Source: an uncultured Pyrinomonas sp. (GTDB lineage: Bacteria; Acidobacteriota; Blastocatellia; Pyrinomonadales; Pyrinomonadaceae). Taken from it: 5,651 nucleotides of DNA. The stretch covers positions 1 through 5,651 of the forward strand of contig CAKZOF010000108.1 of NCBI GenBank assembly GCA_937135995.1, written 5' to 3'. Shown here piece after piece: positions 5,604 through 5,651 of the stretch. The notes beneath the pieces were generated by a model. That model was not told the DNA's origin. It was given only the letters and a program-made list of their open reading frames with translations, and did not search any database. Every line of letters starts with the position of its first letter. The first letter of the stretch is position 1. The position numbers were made by a program, and so were the translations under genes.

Positions 5604-5651
5604 TTCGTCTGACGAACGCCGTCTTCGCTGGCGCGCCGCAAACAGAGGCGC

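Noticed and set aside
5583..5651. End of another minus-strand gene stopping at TGA 5583 with TGATG overlap
   Set aside because: The 22-codon open stretch ends in an Arg-rich sequence without features, and an open frame this short is expected by chance. The promoter lies across the supposed junction.

Overview
The window is about 5.65 kb of moderately GC-rich bacterial DNA. It has compact coding regions, ATG starts and codons rich in CG dinucleotides. Gene content (an Uma2-type nuclease, a DPGSG small membrane protein, a long methyltransferase and a sulfatase-fold membrane protein) resembles environmental lineages such as Acidobacteria (Blastocatellia), Chloroflexi or Armatimonadota. Blastocatellia-like is my best guess, from memory of similar gene neighbourhoods. 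No rRNA or other marker fixes the taxonomy.

Region 1 (1-1035, + strand): the 3' part of an Uma2/DUF820 PD-(D/E)XK-like nuclease gene is followed after 4 nt by a complete MogA/MoaB-type molybdenum cofactor gene. The ribosome binding site of the second gene lies inside the last codons of the first.

Region 2 (1036-1693): about 650 bp in which I find no convincing gene. It holds an 18-nt perfect palindrome just after mog, a pair of 18-bp near-identical direct repeats 75 bp apart, a terminator-like hairpin with a T run, and a strong hairpin with a CTTC loop.

Region 3 (1694-5027, + strand): a three-gene cassette. It starts with a 67-aa single-pass membrane protein carrying a YVDPGSG motif. Next is a 484-aa two-part protein with a C-terminal SAM-dependent methyltransferase domain; its N-terminal half contains a D-x4-N...ID pattern like a kinase catalytic loop. 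Last is a multi-pass membrane protein with an extracytoplasmic alkaline-phosphatase/sulfatase-fold domain that uses Thr rather than Cys at the probable nucleophile position. Together they look like a small envelope or surface-glycan/lipid modification system: a cytoplasmic modifying enzyme, a small membrane partner and an extracytoplasmic hydrolase or transferase. This joint role is inference from co-location and domain type.

Region 4 (5028-5651, - strand): a convergent ureidoglycolate lyase (AllA-type) gene. A sigma70-like promoter with a perfect TTGACA box overlaps the upstream alternative starts, which favours the shorter 153-aa product.
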